Assembly: GCF_006438825.1 (NCBI RefSeq)
Contig: NZ_RCZP01000018.1
Coordinates: forward strand, 5,019-45,793
DNA from: Muricoccus nepalensis
GTDB lineage: Bacteria > Pseudomonadota > Alphaproteobacteria > Acetobacterales > Acetobacteraceae
DNA length: 40,775 nt
Reading direction: 5' to 3'
Every line of letters starts with the position of its first letter. The stretch's first letter is position 1. A program made the translations under genes and the position numbers. Under the pieces are notes generated by a model, which worked only from the letters and a program-made list of their open reading frames with translations, did not search any database and was not told where the DNA came from. Positions 16,645 through 25,976 of this stretch are shown piece after piece.

Positions 16645-17820
16645 TCAGCCGCGGCGGGGAAGCTGGCGCTCTACCATCGTCGCCCACCAGGAGGCGCCGA
16701 GCGGCATCACCGCGTCGTTGAAGTCGTAGCGGGGGTGGTGGACCTGCGGGTCCGCCGCCGTGCGCCCGGCGCCGAGCATGAGGTAGGCGCCATCCTTGGC
16801 GTTGAGCATGAAGGAGAAGTCCTCGCCGCCCATGGTGGGCTTGGCGAGCCGCTCCACCTTCGCGTCGCCTGCCACCGCGCGCGCGGCCTCGGCGGCCAGG
16901 GCGGTGCTCGCCTCCTCGTTGATGGTCGCCGGGTACATGCGGTCGAAATGCACCTCGGCCTCGGCGCCGTAGGCGGCGGCGATGCCGGTGGCCAGCGCGC
17001 GCACCTTGCTCTCGAGGATGTCGCCGACCTCGGGCAGGTACCAGCGGGCGGTGCCGCGCAGGTTCACCACCTCGGGGATGACGTTGAAGGCCATGCCGCC
17101 CTCGATCTTGCCGATGGTGATGACCCCGGCCTCCACCGGCTCCACGTTGCGGGCGACGATGGACTGGAAGGCGGTGACGATCTGGGAGGCGATGACGATG
17201 GGGTCGTTGCCCTGGTGCGGCATGGCCCCGTGCGCGCCCTTGCCGGTGACCGTGATGCGGATGTCCGCCACCGCCGCCATCACCGGGCCGACGCGCCAGA
17301 GGAAGGTGCCCTCGGGCGCGCCGGGCCAGTTGTGCAGGCCGAAGACGCGGTCCATCGGGAAGCGCTCGAAGAGCCCCTCCTTGACCATCACCTCGCCGCC
17401 GCCGCCCATCTCCTCGGCGGGCTGGAAGATCATGTAGGCGGTGCCGGAGAAGTTCCGGGTCTCGGCGAGGTAGCGCGCGGCGCCGAGCAGCATGGCGGTG
17501 TGCCCGTCATGCCCGCAGGCGTGCATGACGCCGGGCGTGAGGGAGGCGTGGGGGACGCCGGATTCCTCGTGGATGGGCAGCGCGTCCATGTCGGCGCGGA
17601 GCCCGATCGCCCCGCCCTCGCCGCGGCCGCGGATGACGCCGACGACGCCCGTGGTCGCCATGCCGGTGATGACCTCGTCGCAGCCGAACTCGCGGAGCTT
17701 CTCCGCCACGATGCCCGCGGTGCGCACCTCCTGGAAGTTCAGCTCGGGGTGCTGGTGGAAGTCGCGGCGCCAGGCGGTCATGTCGTCCTGGAACTCGGCG
17801 ATGCGGTTGATGACGGGCAT
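16645..17820 (-). CDS. M20-family amidohydrolase (hippurate/N-acyl amino acid hydrolase type)
   Basis: 391 residues, full length for the M20D group. Metal and catalytic residues are visible: GLRADMDALPI, HACGHDGHTAM (CGHDGH at 102-107), the PAEE motif at 134-137 with the catalytic Glu, and GGEDFSFM near 330. HHPRYDFND follows near the C-terminus. The lid domain starts at ITVTGKGAHGAMPHQGNDP. It hydrolyses an amide to release an amino acid or aromatic acid; hippurate, N-acetyl amino acids or indole-3-acetyl conjugates are all possible. No signal peptide. It is followed in the same direction by the NAD(P)-binding and extensin genes but with separate spacing. Confidence 0.92.
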   Translation of the reverse strand: MPVINRIAEFQDDMTAWRRDFHQHPELNFQEVRTAGIVAEKLREFGCDEVITGMATTGVVGVIRGRGEGGAIGLRADMDALPIHEESGVPHASLTPGVMHACGHDGHTAMLLGAARYLAETRNFSGTAYMIFQPAEEMGGGGEVMVKEGLFERFPMDRVFGLHNWPGAPEGTFLWRVGPVMAAVADIRITVTGKGAHGAMPHQGNDPIVIASQIVTAFQSIVARNVEPVEAGVITIGKIEGGMAFNVIPEVVNLRGTARWYLPEVGDILESKVRALATGIAAAYGAEAEVHFDRMYPATINEEASTALAAEAARAVAGDAKVERLAKPTMGGEDFSFMLNAKDGAYLMLGAGRTAADPQVHHPRYDFNDAVMPLGASWWATMVERQLPRRG

Positions 17821-17883
17821 GGAAACTCCGGGGGTGGTGAGCGGCGCGGATCGTGATCGGGCGGGGGCGCGGTGCCAAGCCCC

Positions 17884-18777
17884 TCAGCCCCGGCCCTCGC
17901 CGCCGGGCCGCCAGGCGAAGGTCAGGGCGAGCCCCTCCTCGAGGCCGATCGGGTCCACGCCGAGCCGCTCGCGCATCGGGCCGATGTCGAAGGCCTTGTC
18001 CTCGGTCAGGCGGCGCAGCTCGTCGCCGCGGATGCGAGGCAGGCCGGGCACGGCCCGCAGCAGGGGCGCGAGCGCGAGCAGCGGCGCGAGGGGGAGGGGC
18101 ACCACGCGCGGCGGCGCGAAGCCGGCGGCGCGGCAGACCGCCCGCAGGAAGTCGGCGTAGTGGAGCGGCGCGGGGCCGGCGACCACCACGGCTTCGGGCG
18201 CCGCCCAGTCCCGCCGCAGCGCGGCCAGGAGCGAGCGCGTGACGTCGGACTGGTGGACCGGCTGCACCAGCGCGGCCCCGCCGCCGGGCAGGGGGGCCAG
18301 GGGCAGGCGGCGCAGCAGGGCGGCCAGGCGCTGCACGTTGTCCTCCCCCTCCGCGCCGTAGATCATGGTGGGGTGGAGGATGACGCCGGGCCGGCCGCTC
18401 TCCAGCAGCGCCGCCTCGCCCCGGCGCACGCCGTCGCCGTGGTCGTCCCGCCAGCGCGAGAAGCGGCGCGTGCTGCCCATGAGCACGAGCGGCGCGCCCT
18501 CGGGCGCCGCGGCCAGGATGGCCGGCGCGTGGCGGGCGTGGGCGCAGGAGACCACCCGGGCCGCCCCGGCCAGCGCGGCCCGCAGCGCCGGCCCGTCGCG
18601 GAGGTCCGCCAGGCGGGGCGCCCCGGGCAGGCCGGTCGCGGCCCAGCGGCCGGCGTCCCGCACCACCGGGCGGACGGCGAGGCCCGCGGCCGACAGCGCC
18701 CGGCAGAGGGCGACCCCCGACCGGCCGGAGGCGCCGATCACGGCGATGGATTCCGCCTTCGTGGGTTCCGGGCTCAT
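17884..18777 (-). CDS. NAD(P)-binding NmrA/atypical SDR-like protein
   Basis: 297 residues. IAVIGASGRSGVALCRAL near the N-terminus is the GxxGxxG dinucleotide motif of extended/atypical SDRs. VVSCAHARHAP, PLVLMGSTRRFS, ILHPTMIYGAEGEDNVQ (with a YG pair) and PVHQSDVTRSLL follow the epimerase/NmrA pattern. The typical YxxxK is not obvious. The ATG overlaps the upstream extensin stop as ATGA, so I preferred 18777 over the in-frame ATG at 18783, and the two are probably co-translated. Substrate unknown; family members include quinone-linked and regulatory proteins. Confidence 0.8.
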   Translation of the reverse strand: MSPEPTKAESIAVIGASGRSGVALCRALSAAGLAVRPVVRDAGRWAATGLPGAPRLADLRDGPALRAALAGAARVVSCAHARHAPAILAAAPEGAPLVLMGSTRRFSRWRDDHGDGVRRGEAALLESGRPGVILHPTMIYGAEGEDNVQRLAALLRRLPLAPLPGGGAALVQPVHQSDVTRSLLAALRRDWAAPEAVVVAGPAPLHYADFLRAVCRAAGFAPPRVVPLPLAPLLALAPLLRAVPGLPRIRGDELRRLTEDKAFDIGPMRERLGVDPIGLEEGLALTFAWRPGGEGRG

Positions 18778-19466
18778 CGGCATGTTCCCCAGCCCCCGCG
18801 GTCGAGGTGGAAGTGGTCGCGATGGGCGGCGTTGTAGTCTGGGCCGAGCACGGTCGCGAAGACCCGGCAGGCCTCGTCCCGCGCGCGGCGCAGGAAGGCG
18901 GCGGCCGGGCCGGGCGCCTCCCAGTCCCGCGGCAGGCCCACCGCGCGGCCGTCCGCCAGGGTGAAGCCGGCGATGTCGAACGCGTTGGCCGTCGCGTGCT
19001 GGCTGCGCCGCCCGCCCTCCGCGCCGGCGACGTTCCGGCAGTTGTAGGTGCCGAGGTGCCGCACGCCCGCGACCCGCTCGCCCAGCGTCGCCCGCGCCGC
19101 CGGCTGCAGCCCGTGCCGCTCGAAGAGAGCCCAGGCAGCGGCGATCGGGCAGTTCACCACCGGCGGGCCTGGGAGGAAGCGGAGGTCGCTGGCCAGGCGG
19201 ACCGGGTCGGCGATGCCGCACCCGTCGCGCATCGGCTGCGGGGGCAGGGGGTGGAGCGGGATGCCCGAGAGCGCAAAGGAGGCGGCACAGAGGCCCGGCT
19301 CCCGCGCCATGCGGGAGAGCTTGTAGCGCGCGAGCAGGCCGGGCGGCTCGCGCAGGTCGAGCGGCGTGCGCGGGTCCCAGGCCGGGGGAAGCAGGATCGC
19401 GCGCGGCAGGAGGGCGAGCAGCGCCGCCGCCAGCAGGAGGACGAGAAGGGCCGGGTGGCGCCTCAT
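18774..19466 (-). CDS. Extensin-like family protein, probable periplasmic metallopeptidase fold
   Basis: 230 residues beginning with a signal anchor ([21 protein letters not shown]). The C-terminal domain has [14 protein letters not shown] (155-168) and HRDHFHLD (215-222), with paired Cys residues ([21 protein letters not shown]). The His/Asp/HxH arrangement matches the bacterial 'extensin-like protein C-terminus' family, related to LAS-type (D-Ala-D-Ala carboxypeptidase/VanY-like) folds. A peptidoglycan substrate is inferred. It overlaps the next gene by 4 nt. Confidence 0.85.
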   Translation of the reverse strand: MRRHPALLVLLLAAALLALLPRAILLPPAWDPRTPLDLREPPGLLARYKLSRMAREPGLCAASFALSGIPLHPLPPQPMRDGCGIADPVRLASDLRFLPGPPVVNCPIAAAWALFERHGLQPAARATLGERVAGVRHLGTYNCRNVAGAEGGRRSQHATANAFDIAGFTLADGRAVGLPRDWEAPGPAAAFLRRARDEACRVFATVLGPDYNAAHRDHFHLDRGGWGTCR

Positions 19467-19529
19467 GGGCGGCGCTTTCCGGGGCGGCCGGGCCGCTGCG
19501 CGGCGGTCCTGTCAGGCGCCATCCGTGCC

Positions 19530-19549
19530 TGTGGTATCATGATACCACA
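19530..19549. promoter_or_regulatory. Perfect 20-bp palindrome, putative operator
   Basis: TGTGGTATCATGATACCACA is a perfect inverted repeat, AT-rich against a GC-rich background. It lies between the divergent extensin and rplM genes, ending 9 nt before a strong -35 for rplM. Symmetry of this size suggests a dimeric regulator; the GT...AC ends are reminiscent of GntR-type sites. The regulator is not in the window. Confidence 0.6.
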
Positions 19550-19558
19550 ATCTTTTCC

Positions 19559-19587
19559 TTGACCCGGCGGGCGCGGCGGGCGATAGG
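19559..19587 (+). promoter_or_regulatory. Promoter of rplM-rpsI
   Basis: TTGACC, a 17-nt spacer, then GATAGG gives a good sigma-70-type promoter 33 nt before the rplM start. The 20-bp palindrome lies immediately upstream of the -35. Confidence 0.65.
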
Positions 19588-19619
19588 GCGCGCCACCTTT
19601 CTGACTGAACACACGGATC

Positions 19620-20105
19620 ATGCTGCAAACCCAGACCCGCTCGATCAAGCCGGCGGAGGTCCAGAAGAACTGGATCCTCATCGACGCCGACGGCCTCGTC
19701 CTCGGCCGCCTCGCCGCCATCGTGGCGGACCGCCTCCGTGGCAAGCACAAGCCGACCTTCACCCCGCATGTCGACTGCGGCGACCACGTGGTCATCATCA
19801 ACGCCCGCCGCGTCCGCGTGACCGGCAACAAGGCGGAGCAGTCGATCTTCTACTGGCACACCGGCTACGCCGGCGGCATCAAGGGGCGCAGCATCCGCGC
19901 CGGCCTCGAGGGCCGCTTCCCCGAGCGCGTGCTCGAGAAGGCCGTGGAGCGGATGATCACCCGCAACAACCTCGGCCGCGCCCAGATGCGCAACCTGCAC
20001 GTCTACGCCGGCGCCGAGCACCCGCATGCCGGCCAGTCGCCCCAGGCGCTGGACGTGGGCGCGATGAACCGCAAGAATCTCGCCGTTGCGAAGAAGGCCG
20101 CCTGA
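19620..20105 (+). CDS. rplM: 50S ribosomal protein L13
   Basis: 161 residues; the alphaproteobacterial length. The signature [18 protein letters not shown] is at the start, with [18 protein letters not shown] and the C-terminal [18 protein letters not shown]. It is an early assembly protein of the large subunit. It is followed by rpsI after 2 nt, the conserved operon. The promoter is well formed, and the terminator lies after rpsI. Confidence 0.98.
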   Translation: MLQTQTRSIKPAEVQKNWILIDADGLVLGRLAAIVADRLRGKHKPTFTPHVDCGDHVVIINARRVRVTGNKAEQSIFYWHTGYAGGIKGRSIRAGLEGRFPERVLEKAVERMITRNNLGRAQMRNLHVYAGAEHPHAGQSPQALDVGAMNRKNLAVAKKAA

Positions 20106-20107
20106 GC

Positions 20108-20608
20108 ATGAGCGAGCAGACCACCACCACGGGCACCTCGCTGGCCGACCTCAAGGACCTCGTCGCCGGCACGCCCGCCAGCCCCGAGGCCGCGATCACC
20201 CGCGAGCCCAAGCGCGACGCCCAGGGCCGCGCCTACGCGACCGGCCGCCGCAAGAACGCCATCGCCCGCGTCTGGATCATGCCGGGCAAGGGCACGGTCA
20301 CGATCAACGACAAGCCGGCCTCGAAGTACTTCGCGCGCCCGGTGCTGCGCATGCTGATCGCCCAGCCCTTCCTGGTGGCCGACCGCTACCAGCAGTTCGA
20401 CGTGATGTGCACGGTCGTCGGCGGCGGCCTCTCCGGCCAGGCCGGCGCGGTGCGCCACGGCCTGTCCCGCGCGCTGACCAACTACGAGCCGGGCCTGCGC
20501 CCGATCCTCAAGAAGGCCGGCTTCCTGACGCGCGACCCGCGCGTGGTCGAGCGGAAGAAGTACGGCAAGCCGAAGGCCCGACGCTCCTTCCAGTTCAGCA
20601 AGCGCTGA
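20108..20608 (+). CDS. rpsI: 30S ribosomal protein S9
   Basis: 166 residues. The conserved body begins at [15 protein letters not shown] and ends in [17 protein letters not shown], the basic tail that reaches the P site. The first 40 residues ([17 protein letters not shown]) are an acidic, low-complexity extension common in Rhodospirillales-type S9. The ATG follows the rplM stop directly (TGAGCATG), so the two are co-translated. Confidence 0.98.
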   Translation: MSEQTTTTGTSLADLKDLVAGTPASPEAAITREPKRDAQGRAYATGRRKNAIARVWIMPGKGTVTINDKPASKYFARPVLRMLIAQPFLVADRYQQFDVMCTVVGGGLSGQAGAVRHGLSRALTNYEPGLRPILKKAGFLTRDPRVVERKKYGKPKARRSFQFSKR

Positions 20609-20657
20609 CGCCGGGCGGGTCCGGCGCCACGCCGGTCCTGCGCAGGACTGCTTATCG

Positions 20658-20690
20658 GAGGGGCGGCCCGCAAGGGCCGCCCCTCTTGCG
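20658..20690 (+). terminator. Terminator of rplM-rpsI
   Basis: A 12-bp perfect stem (GAGGGGCGGCCC and GGGCCGCCCCTC) is capped by a GCAA tetraloop and followed by TTGCGTTT. It separates the ribosomal operon from argC. Confidence 0.85.
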
Positions 20691-20736
20691 TTTCCAGCCC
20701 CTCCACGCCCCAATCCGATTCTCCGAGGAGAGCACG

Positions 20737-21696
20737 ATGGCCCAAGGCAGCATTCCCAGTGTCTTCATCGACGGCGAGGCCGGCACCACCGGCCTGCAGA
20801 TCGTCGAGCGCCTGCAGGGCCGATCCGACCTCGTCCTCCGCTCCCTGCCGCCCGAGCACCGCAAGGACCCCGCCGCCAAGCGCGACCTCTTCGCCGAGGT
20901 GGACCTCGTCATCCTCTGCCTGCCCGACGCCGCCGCGAAGGAGGCGACCGCCGTCGCGGCCGGGCTCGGCGACCGGGCGCCGCGGCTGCTCGACGCCTCC
21001 ACCGCCCACCGCGTGGACCCGGACTGGGTCTACGGCGTGCCCGAGCTCGCGCCCGGCCAGGCCGCGCGGATCGCCGCCGCGCCGCGGGTCGCCAACCCCG
21101 GCTGCTACCCCACGGGCGGCATCCTGCTGCTGCGCCCGCTGGTCGAGGCCGGGCTGCTGCCGGCCGACTACCCCGTCGCCGTGAACGCGGTCTCCGGCTA
21201 CTCCGGCGGCGGCAAGGCGATGATCGCGGCCTTCGAGGAAGCCGGGGACGCGCCCGCCTTCGAGCTCTACGGCCTCGGCCTCGAGCACAAGCACCTGCCG
21301 GAGCTGCAGCACTATTCCGGCCTCTCGCGCCGCCCGATCTTCGTGCCGAGCGTCGGTGACTTCCGCCAGGGCATGCTCGTCTCCGTGCCCCTTCACCTCG
21401 ACCTGCTGAACGGCCGCCCCTCGCCGGCCGCGCTCGAGGCCGCGCTCTCGTCCTACTACGCCGGGCAGGAGTTCGTGCGCGTGGTGCCCGCCGAGCCGGC
21501 GGGCAAGCTGGAGCCGGAGGCGCTGAACGGGACCAACCTCGTGGAGCTCCGCGTCTACGGCAGCGAGGCGCGGGGCCAGGCGGTGCTGGTCGCGCGGCTG
21601 GACAACCTCGGCAAGGGCGCCTCGGGGGCGGCGGTGCAGAACATGAACCTCATGCTCGGCCTCGAGGGCGCCGCCAGCCTGGAGCGCGCGGCGTGA
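20737..21696 (+). CDS. argC: N-acetyl-gamma-glutamyl-phosphate reductase (type 2)
   Basis: 319 residues, the shorter type 2 form. It reduces N-acetylglutamyl phosphate to the semialdehyde in arginine synthesis. Seen: the NADP-binding start [19 protein letters not shown], catalytic Cys123 in NPGCYPTG, the segment [12 protein letters not shown] and [13 protein letters not shown] with active-site His. A clear GAGGAG ribosome site lies 6 nt upstream of the ATG. The stop overlaps the next start (GTGA). Other arg genes are not nearby. Confidence 0.97.
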   Translation: MAQGSIPSVFIDGEAGTTGLQIVERLQGRSDLVLRSLPPEHRKDPAAKRDLFAEVDLVILCLPDAAAKEATAVAAGLGDRAPRLLDASTAHRVDPDWVYGVPELAPGQAARIAAAPRVANPGCYPTGGILLLRPLVEAGLLPADYPVAVNAVSGYSGGGKAMIAAFEEAGDAPAFELYGLGLEHKHLPELQHYSGLSRRPIFVPSVGDFRQGMLVSVPLHLDLLNGRPSPAALEAALSSYYAGQEFVRVVPAEPAGKLEPEALNGTNLVELRVYGSEARGQAVLVARLDNLGKGASGAAVQNMNLMLGLEGAASLERAA

Positions 21697-22217
21697 GCGG
21701 GCCGCTCTTTCCCTTCAAGGGCAAGTGGCCGGTGATCCACCCGAGCGCCTTCGTCGCCCCCACCGCCTCGGTGATCGGCGACGTGGAGCTCGGGGAGGAC
21801 GCGAGCGTCTGGTACGGCTGCGTGCTGCGCGGCGACACGAACTTCATCCGCATCGGCGCCCGCACCAACATCCAGGACGGCACCATCATCCACGTCAACG
21901 CCGGCACCATGCCGGCGGTGATCGGGGCGGACGTCACGGTCGGCCACGCCTGCATCATCCACGCCTGCACGCTGGAGGACCGCGCCTTCGTCGGCATGGG
22001 CGCGACGGTGCTGGACAAGGCCGTGATCGAGGAGGGCGGCATGCTCGGCGCGGGCGGGCTGCTGCCGCCGGGCAAGCGGATCGGGCGCAACGAATTGTGG
22101 CTGGGGGCTCCCGCCAAGCTGGTGCGCACCATGTCTGCGGAGGAGCGGGCCGGGTGGGACCGGACCGCGCCGCACTACGCCGAGCTGTCGAAGGAACACC
22201 GGGCCAGCCTCGAGTAG
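21693..22217 (+). CDS. Gamma-class carbonic anhydrase family protein
   Basis: 174 residues forming a left-handed beta-helix, visible as hexapeptides ([36 protein letters not shown]). Metal ligands are His67, His85 and His90 in [11 protein letters not shown]. Family members bind Zn/Fe/Co; some are active carbonic anhydrases, others are YrdA/PaaY-like with uncertain activity. It starts with GTG overlapping the argC stop, so it is translationally coupled to argC, a recurring pairing in alphaproteobacteria. Cytoplasmic trimer expected. Confidence 0.9.
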   Translation: MSGPLFPFKGKWPVIHPSAFVAPTASVIGDVELGEDASVWYGCVLRGDTNFIRIGARTNIQDGTIIHVNAGTMPAVIGADVTVGHACIIHACTLEDRAFVGMGATVLDKAVIEEGGMLGAGGLLPPGKRIGRNELWLGAPAKLVRTMSAEERAGWDRTAPHYAELSKEHRASLE

Positions 22218-22242
22218 AGGCCCCGAAGGGGAAGAATGAGCC

Positions 22243-22803
22243 ATGAGACGCACCGCCCTCGCCCTGGCCCTTGGCCTTCCCCTGGCGCTCGGCGCCTGCG
22301 CGGTGCCCTCCTCGGACCCGCCGCCGCCCGTGCCGCCGCTGGCGGGGCAGGGCGGGCAGACGCCGGTGCGCAACGCCATCAACGGCGCGGCGGAGGCCTT
22401 CGGCAACGCGGGCGTCCTGCTGGGCAAGCCGGCCGACGCCGCGGTCGCGGTCAGCCGGCTGGAATGGACCACCCTACTCGTCGGCGCCGACCGGAGCTTC
22501 TTCAACTTCAGCGCCGGCACCGCGGCCTCGCTGCTGGCCGCCCGCTACGAGGTCCGCCGCGCCCTCGGCATCCAGACCGACGCCCCCGGCACGACGGTGA
22601 TCAACGGCATGGAGGCCGCGGCGGCCGCGCTGGCGCGGGGCGACGCCGCCGCGGCGACCGCGGCCCTCCCGCCCCCGGTCTTCGCCCCCGACACGCTCGC
22701 CCGCCTCGGCACGATCGGACGCCTGCCCCAAGCCAACCTGGCGACGCGGCGGGCGCAGCGGGACATCGAGTTCGGCCGCAGCGACGACGACGAGCTTCGC
22801 TGA
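22243..22803 (+). CDS. Lipoprotein of unknown function (tandem paralogue 1)
   Basis: 186 residues. The signal peptide ALALALGLPLALGAC ends in a lipobox with Cys19. A proline-rich linker follows, then a helical domain: VRNAINGAAEAFGNAG, AVSRLEWTTLLV and the alanine-rich stretch ALARGDAAAATAALPPPVF. It shares order and wording with the next gene (NA..., LEWxxxxV, ALARGDxA-AALP), so they look like diverged duplicates. Probably an envelope lipoprotein. I do not recognise the family. Confidence 0.75.
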   Translation: MRRTALALALGLPLALGACAVPSSDPPPPVPPLAGQGGQTPVRNAINGAAEAFGNAGVLLGKPADAAVAVSRLEWTTLLVGADRSFFNFSAGTAASLLAARYEVRRALGIQTDAPGTTVINGMEAAAAALARGDAAAATAALPPPVFAPDTLARLGTIGRLPQANLATRRAQRDIEFGRSDDDELR

Positions 22804-22882
22804 GGCCAGACCAGCTTCTGAACCCGCTTCCGGGCCGGCTCCGGGTGACGGGCGGCGCGGGGCGGGGCATCCTGCGGCCGCC

Positions 22883-23548
22883 ATGGCCCTGGATCACCCG
22901 ATGACGCGACGCCGCGCCCTTCTCACCCTTTCCTGGCCCGCCCTCCTCGCGGCGGGGGGGCTTGGCGGCTGCGCGGAGCTGCGGCGGCCGAACGTCGCCT
23001 GGCCCGTCCCGCCCGGCCTCCTCCCGCCCGGCGAGGAGCCGGGGCGCGCGGCCGTGAACGCTATGGCGAGCGACATGCTGGGCGCCAGCGACGGCCTGAG
23101 GGACCAGCCGGCGCGGGTCGCGCGGGCGGCGGGGCTGATGGAGTGGATGGCGGTCGAGCTCAACACTCCCCGCTGGCAGCCAGTGCCGGCCGAGGCCCGC
23201 GGCGGCATCGCACTGGCGCGGGACGAGATGCGGGGCGCGCTCGGCGCCGACCCGCTGGCCGATTCGCCGCGCCTCGCGGCCGCGCTGGCCGGCGCCCACC
23301 GGGCGCTCGCCCGCGGAGACCGGGCGGGGGCTGCGGCCGCCCTGCCGCGCGCTCTCTTCCCGCGCGGGGGAGAGGCGGCGCTGCTCCGCCTCGCGGACCC
23401 CGGGCCGCTGCCGCAGGGCGAGATCTCGACCGCCTTCCTCGCGGAGCGCGTGCGGGCGCTCGACGAGGTGAACGGCTGGGGCGCGGACTTCGACACGCCC
23501 GTGCCGGCCGACCGGGGAGGGCGGGGGCCCGTCCCCTTCGGGCTTTAG
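22883..23548 (+). CDS. Lipoprotein of unknown function (tandem paralogue 2)
   Basis: 221 residues with TRRRALLTLSWPALLAAGG and a lipobox ending at Cys30. Twin arginines before the hydrophobic core make a Tat route possible. The body repeats the pattern of the preceding lipoprotein: VNAMASDMLGASDGL, LMEWMAVEL, ALARGDRAGAAAALPRALF. A second ATG at 22901 (MTRRR) would give a more usual signal peptide and may be the true start. No function can be assigned. It ends 15 nt from the convergent phaC. Confidence 0.7.
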   Translation: MALDHPMTRRRALLTLSWPALLAAGGLGGCAELRRPNVAWPVPPGLLPPGEEPGRAAVNAMASDMLGASDGLRDQPARVARAAGLMEWMAVELNTPRWQPVPAEARGGIALARDEMRGALGADPLADSPRLAAALAGAHRALARGDRAGAAAALPRALFPRGGEAALLRLADPGPLPQGEISTAFLAERVRALDEVNGWGADFDTPVPADRGGRGPVPFGL

Positions 23549-23563
23549 GCCGCCGGCCGGGGC

Positions 23564-25858
23564 TCAGTCCCCGGCCATCACCTTCACGTAGCTGCCGGGC
23601 GCGTCCTCGAGCGCCGGCAGGGCGCCCTCGCCGGGCTGGCGGGCGGGCACCATCGTGCGGTCCTGCGCGACGACCCAGCGCTGCCAGTCCGGCCACCAGG
23701 AGCCGGCGAGCTCCGTCGCCGCCTCGAACCAGTCGCCGGGCTGCTGGGGGGAGGGCCCCTCGTTGACCCAGTGGCTGTACTTGCCGCTGTCCGGCGAGTT
23801 CACGACGCCCGCGATGTGGCCGGAGGCCGCGAGGACGAAGCGGACCGGGCCGGAGAAGAGGCCCGTCGCCCGGTAGCTGCTCTTCCAGGGGGCGATGTGG
23901 TCCTCGCGCGTCGCCAGGACATAGGTGGGCAGCTTGACGTCACGCAGGTCGAGCGAGACCCCGTCCAGCTCGATCCCGCCGGGCTTCACGAGGTCGTTCT
24001 GCTGGTACATCCGGCGAAGGTAGAAGGAGTGCATCTTCGCCGGCATGCGCGTGGAATCGCCGTTCCAGAACAGCAGGTCGAAGGGGAAGGGCTCCTGGCC
24101 GAGAAGGTAGTTCTGCACGACGAAGGACCAGATGAGGTCGTTGGCGCGCAGCATGTTGAAGGTGTCGGCCATCTCCGACCCCTCGAGGAAGCCGCGCTGA
24201 CTCATCTTCGCCTCGATGGCCTGGAGCTGCTCCTCGTCGATGAAGACGCCGAGCTCCCCCGCTTCCTCGAAGTCGAGCATGGTCGTGAAGAAGGTGGCGG
24301 AGGCGACGCGGTCGTCGCCCGTCTTGGCCATGTGCGCGAGGGTGGAGGCGAGCAGCGTGCCGCCGAGGCAGTAGCCGATGGCGTTCACCTGCCGCTCCCC
24401 CGTCGCCTGCTCGATGGCGTCGAGCGCGGCGTAGGGGCCGAGGCGCATGTAGTCGTCGAACCCCATCTCGGCGAGGGATTCGTCGGGGTTCACCCAGGAG
24501 CAGACGAAGACCGTGTGGCCCTGGCTGACCGCCCAGCGGACGAAGGAGTTCTTCGGGCGGAGGTCGAGGATGTAGAACTTGTTAATCCAGGGCGGCAGGA
24601 TCAGCAGCGGGCGCTTGAGGACCTTGTCGTTGGTCGGCGTGTACTGGATGAGCTCCATCAGCGCGTTGCGGTAGACGACCTTGCCCGGCGTGACCGCGAT
24701 GTTCTCGCCGATCTTGAACTTGCTCTCGTCGGTCATGTTGATGCGGAGCTTGCCGTGCCCGCGCTCGAGGTCCGACAGGAGGTTCGACAGGCCCTTGAGG
24801 AGGTTCTCGCCGCCGGTCTCCGCCGTTTTGCGCAGGACCTCGGGGTTGGTCATCCAGAAGTTGGTCGGGCTCATCGCGTCGACGAACTGGCGCGTGTAGA
24901 AGTCGACCTTCTGGGCGGTCTTCGGCGGCAGGCCCTCCGCCCCGTGCACCACGTTGGTGAAGTAGCGGGACGAGAGCAGGTAGGACTGCTTGATGAAGTC
25001 GAAGACCTCGTTCTCGCGCCAGGCGTCGTCCTTGAAGCGCTTGTCGCCGCGGCGCTCGGCGATCACGGGGCTTGCCTGGCCGCCCATGATGCGGCGCGCG
25101 GTGTTCTGCCAGAGCGTGAGGTAGTCCTGCCAGAAGCCGATCTGCGCCTGCACGAGGCGGGCGGGGTTGGACATCAGGCGGGTCGTCATCTCAAGGAAGG
25201 CGCCGCCGATGTTCAGCGGGTCGGTGGCCGGGCGGCCGTCGCCCTGGCCCTGGCGGCGGAGGAACTCGGCCACCAGCCGCTGCCCGCGCTCGGCCACGTC
25301 CGCCATGGTGCGGCTGACGACGGCGGGGTCGGGCAGGCGGAAGTTGGGCGCCTCGGCGAGGGCGGGCACGCCCTTGGCCGCCGCGGGATCCGGGGCGGCG
25401 GCCGCGGGCTGCGGCGCGGCGGGCTCGGGCTTGGCTTCGGGAGCGGCGGCCTCCGCCGGCGCCGCGGCGGGGGGCTTCGACACCTCCGCGGCGGGGCGCG
25501 CGACCTTGCCCGGCGCGGCGGCCGGCACGGGCGAGGAGGCCGCGACGGCCATGGCGATGCGCGACGCCGCGGGCTCGGCCGCCGGCACCGGGGCGCCGGG
25601 CGGGTGGGCCAGCACCATCGGGGCGCGCGGCGCCTCCGGCGTCGCGAGGGCGGGCGCCTTCGCCTTGCGGGGGGAGGGGGGGGTCACGGGCGGCACCTTC
25701 TCGGCCTGCGCGACGGGCGCCTTCGCCCACTCGCCCCGGGGGGGGCGCTTCGCCAGGACGGGCGCCGGCGGGCTGCCCTGGGTGGTCGCGCCGAGCGCCT
25801 CCGCCCCGGACTGCGCCACCTCTGACGGGGTCCGGCCGCTCTTACGCTTCTGGCTCAT
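23564..25858 (-). CDS. phaC: Class I poly(3-hydroxyalkanoate) synthase with long N-terminal extension
   Basis: 764 residues against about 590 for typical class I PhaC. It polymerises hydroxyacyl-CoA into storage granules. The core starts near residue 170: SNPARLVQAQIGFWQDYLTLW, then RFKDDAWRENEVFDFIKQSY, both PhaC N-domain hallmarks. The lipase-like box is GYCLGG with the nucleophilic Cys. Asp is in ATREDHIAPW and His in LAASGHIAGV. The first ~170 residues are Ala/Pro/Lys-rich and probably disordered. No phaA, phaB or phasin is adjacent. Divergent from a lipoprotein gene. Confidence 0.95.
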   Translation of the reverse strand: MSQKRKSGRTPSEVAQSGAEALGATTQGSPPAPVLAKRPPRGEWAKAPVAQAEKVPPVTPPSPRKAKAPALATPEAPRAPMVLAHPPGAPVPAAEPAASRIAMAVAASSPVPAAAPGKVARPAAEVSKPPAAAPAEAAAPEAKPEPAAPQPAAAAPDPAAAKGVPALAEAPNFRLPDPAVVSRTMADVAERGQRLVAEFLRRQGQGDGRPATDPLNIGGAFLEMTTRLMSNPARLVQAQIGFWQDYLTLWQNTARRIMGGQASPVIAERRGDKRFKDDAWRENEVFDFIKQSYLLSSRYFTNVVHGAEGLPPKTAQKVDFYTRQFVDAMSPTNFWMTNPEVLRKTAETGGENLLKGLSNLLSDLERGHGKLRINMTDESKFKIGENIAVTPGKVVYRNALMELIQYTPTNDKVLKRPLLILPPWINKFYILDLRPKNSFVRWAVSQGHTVFVCSWVNPDESLAEMGFDDYMRLGPYAALDAIEQATGERQVNAIGYCLGGTLLASTLAHMAKTGDDRVASATFFTTMLDFEEAGELGVFIDEEQLQAIEAKMSQRGFLEGSEMADTFNMLRANDLIWSFVVQNYLLGQEPFPFDLLFWNGDSTRMPAKMHSFYLRRMYQQNDLVKPGGIELDGVSLDLRDVKLPTYVLATREDHIAPWKSSYRATGLFSGPVRFVLAASGHIAGVVNSPDSGKYSHWVNEGPSPQQPGDWFEAATELAGSWWPDWQRWVVAQDRTMVPARQPGEGALPALEDAPGSYVKVMAGD

Positions 25859-25976
25859 GCTGCGTCCTCATCCCTGCCGACCTGACCGCCTGGCCGGGCT
25901 GGCCTTCCTGGCTCTCGTTCCGTGGCTTCCGCCGGCCGCCATTCTGCGGCAAACCCCCGGTGGAGAGGAGCGTGCG

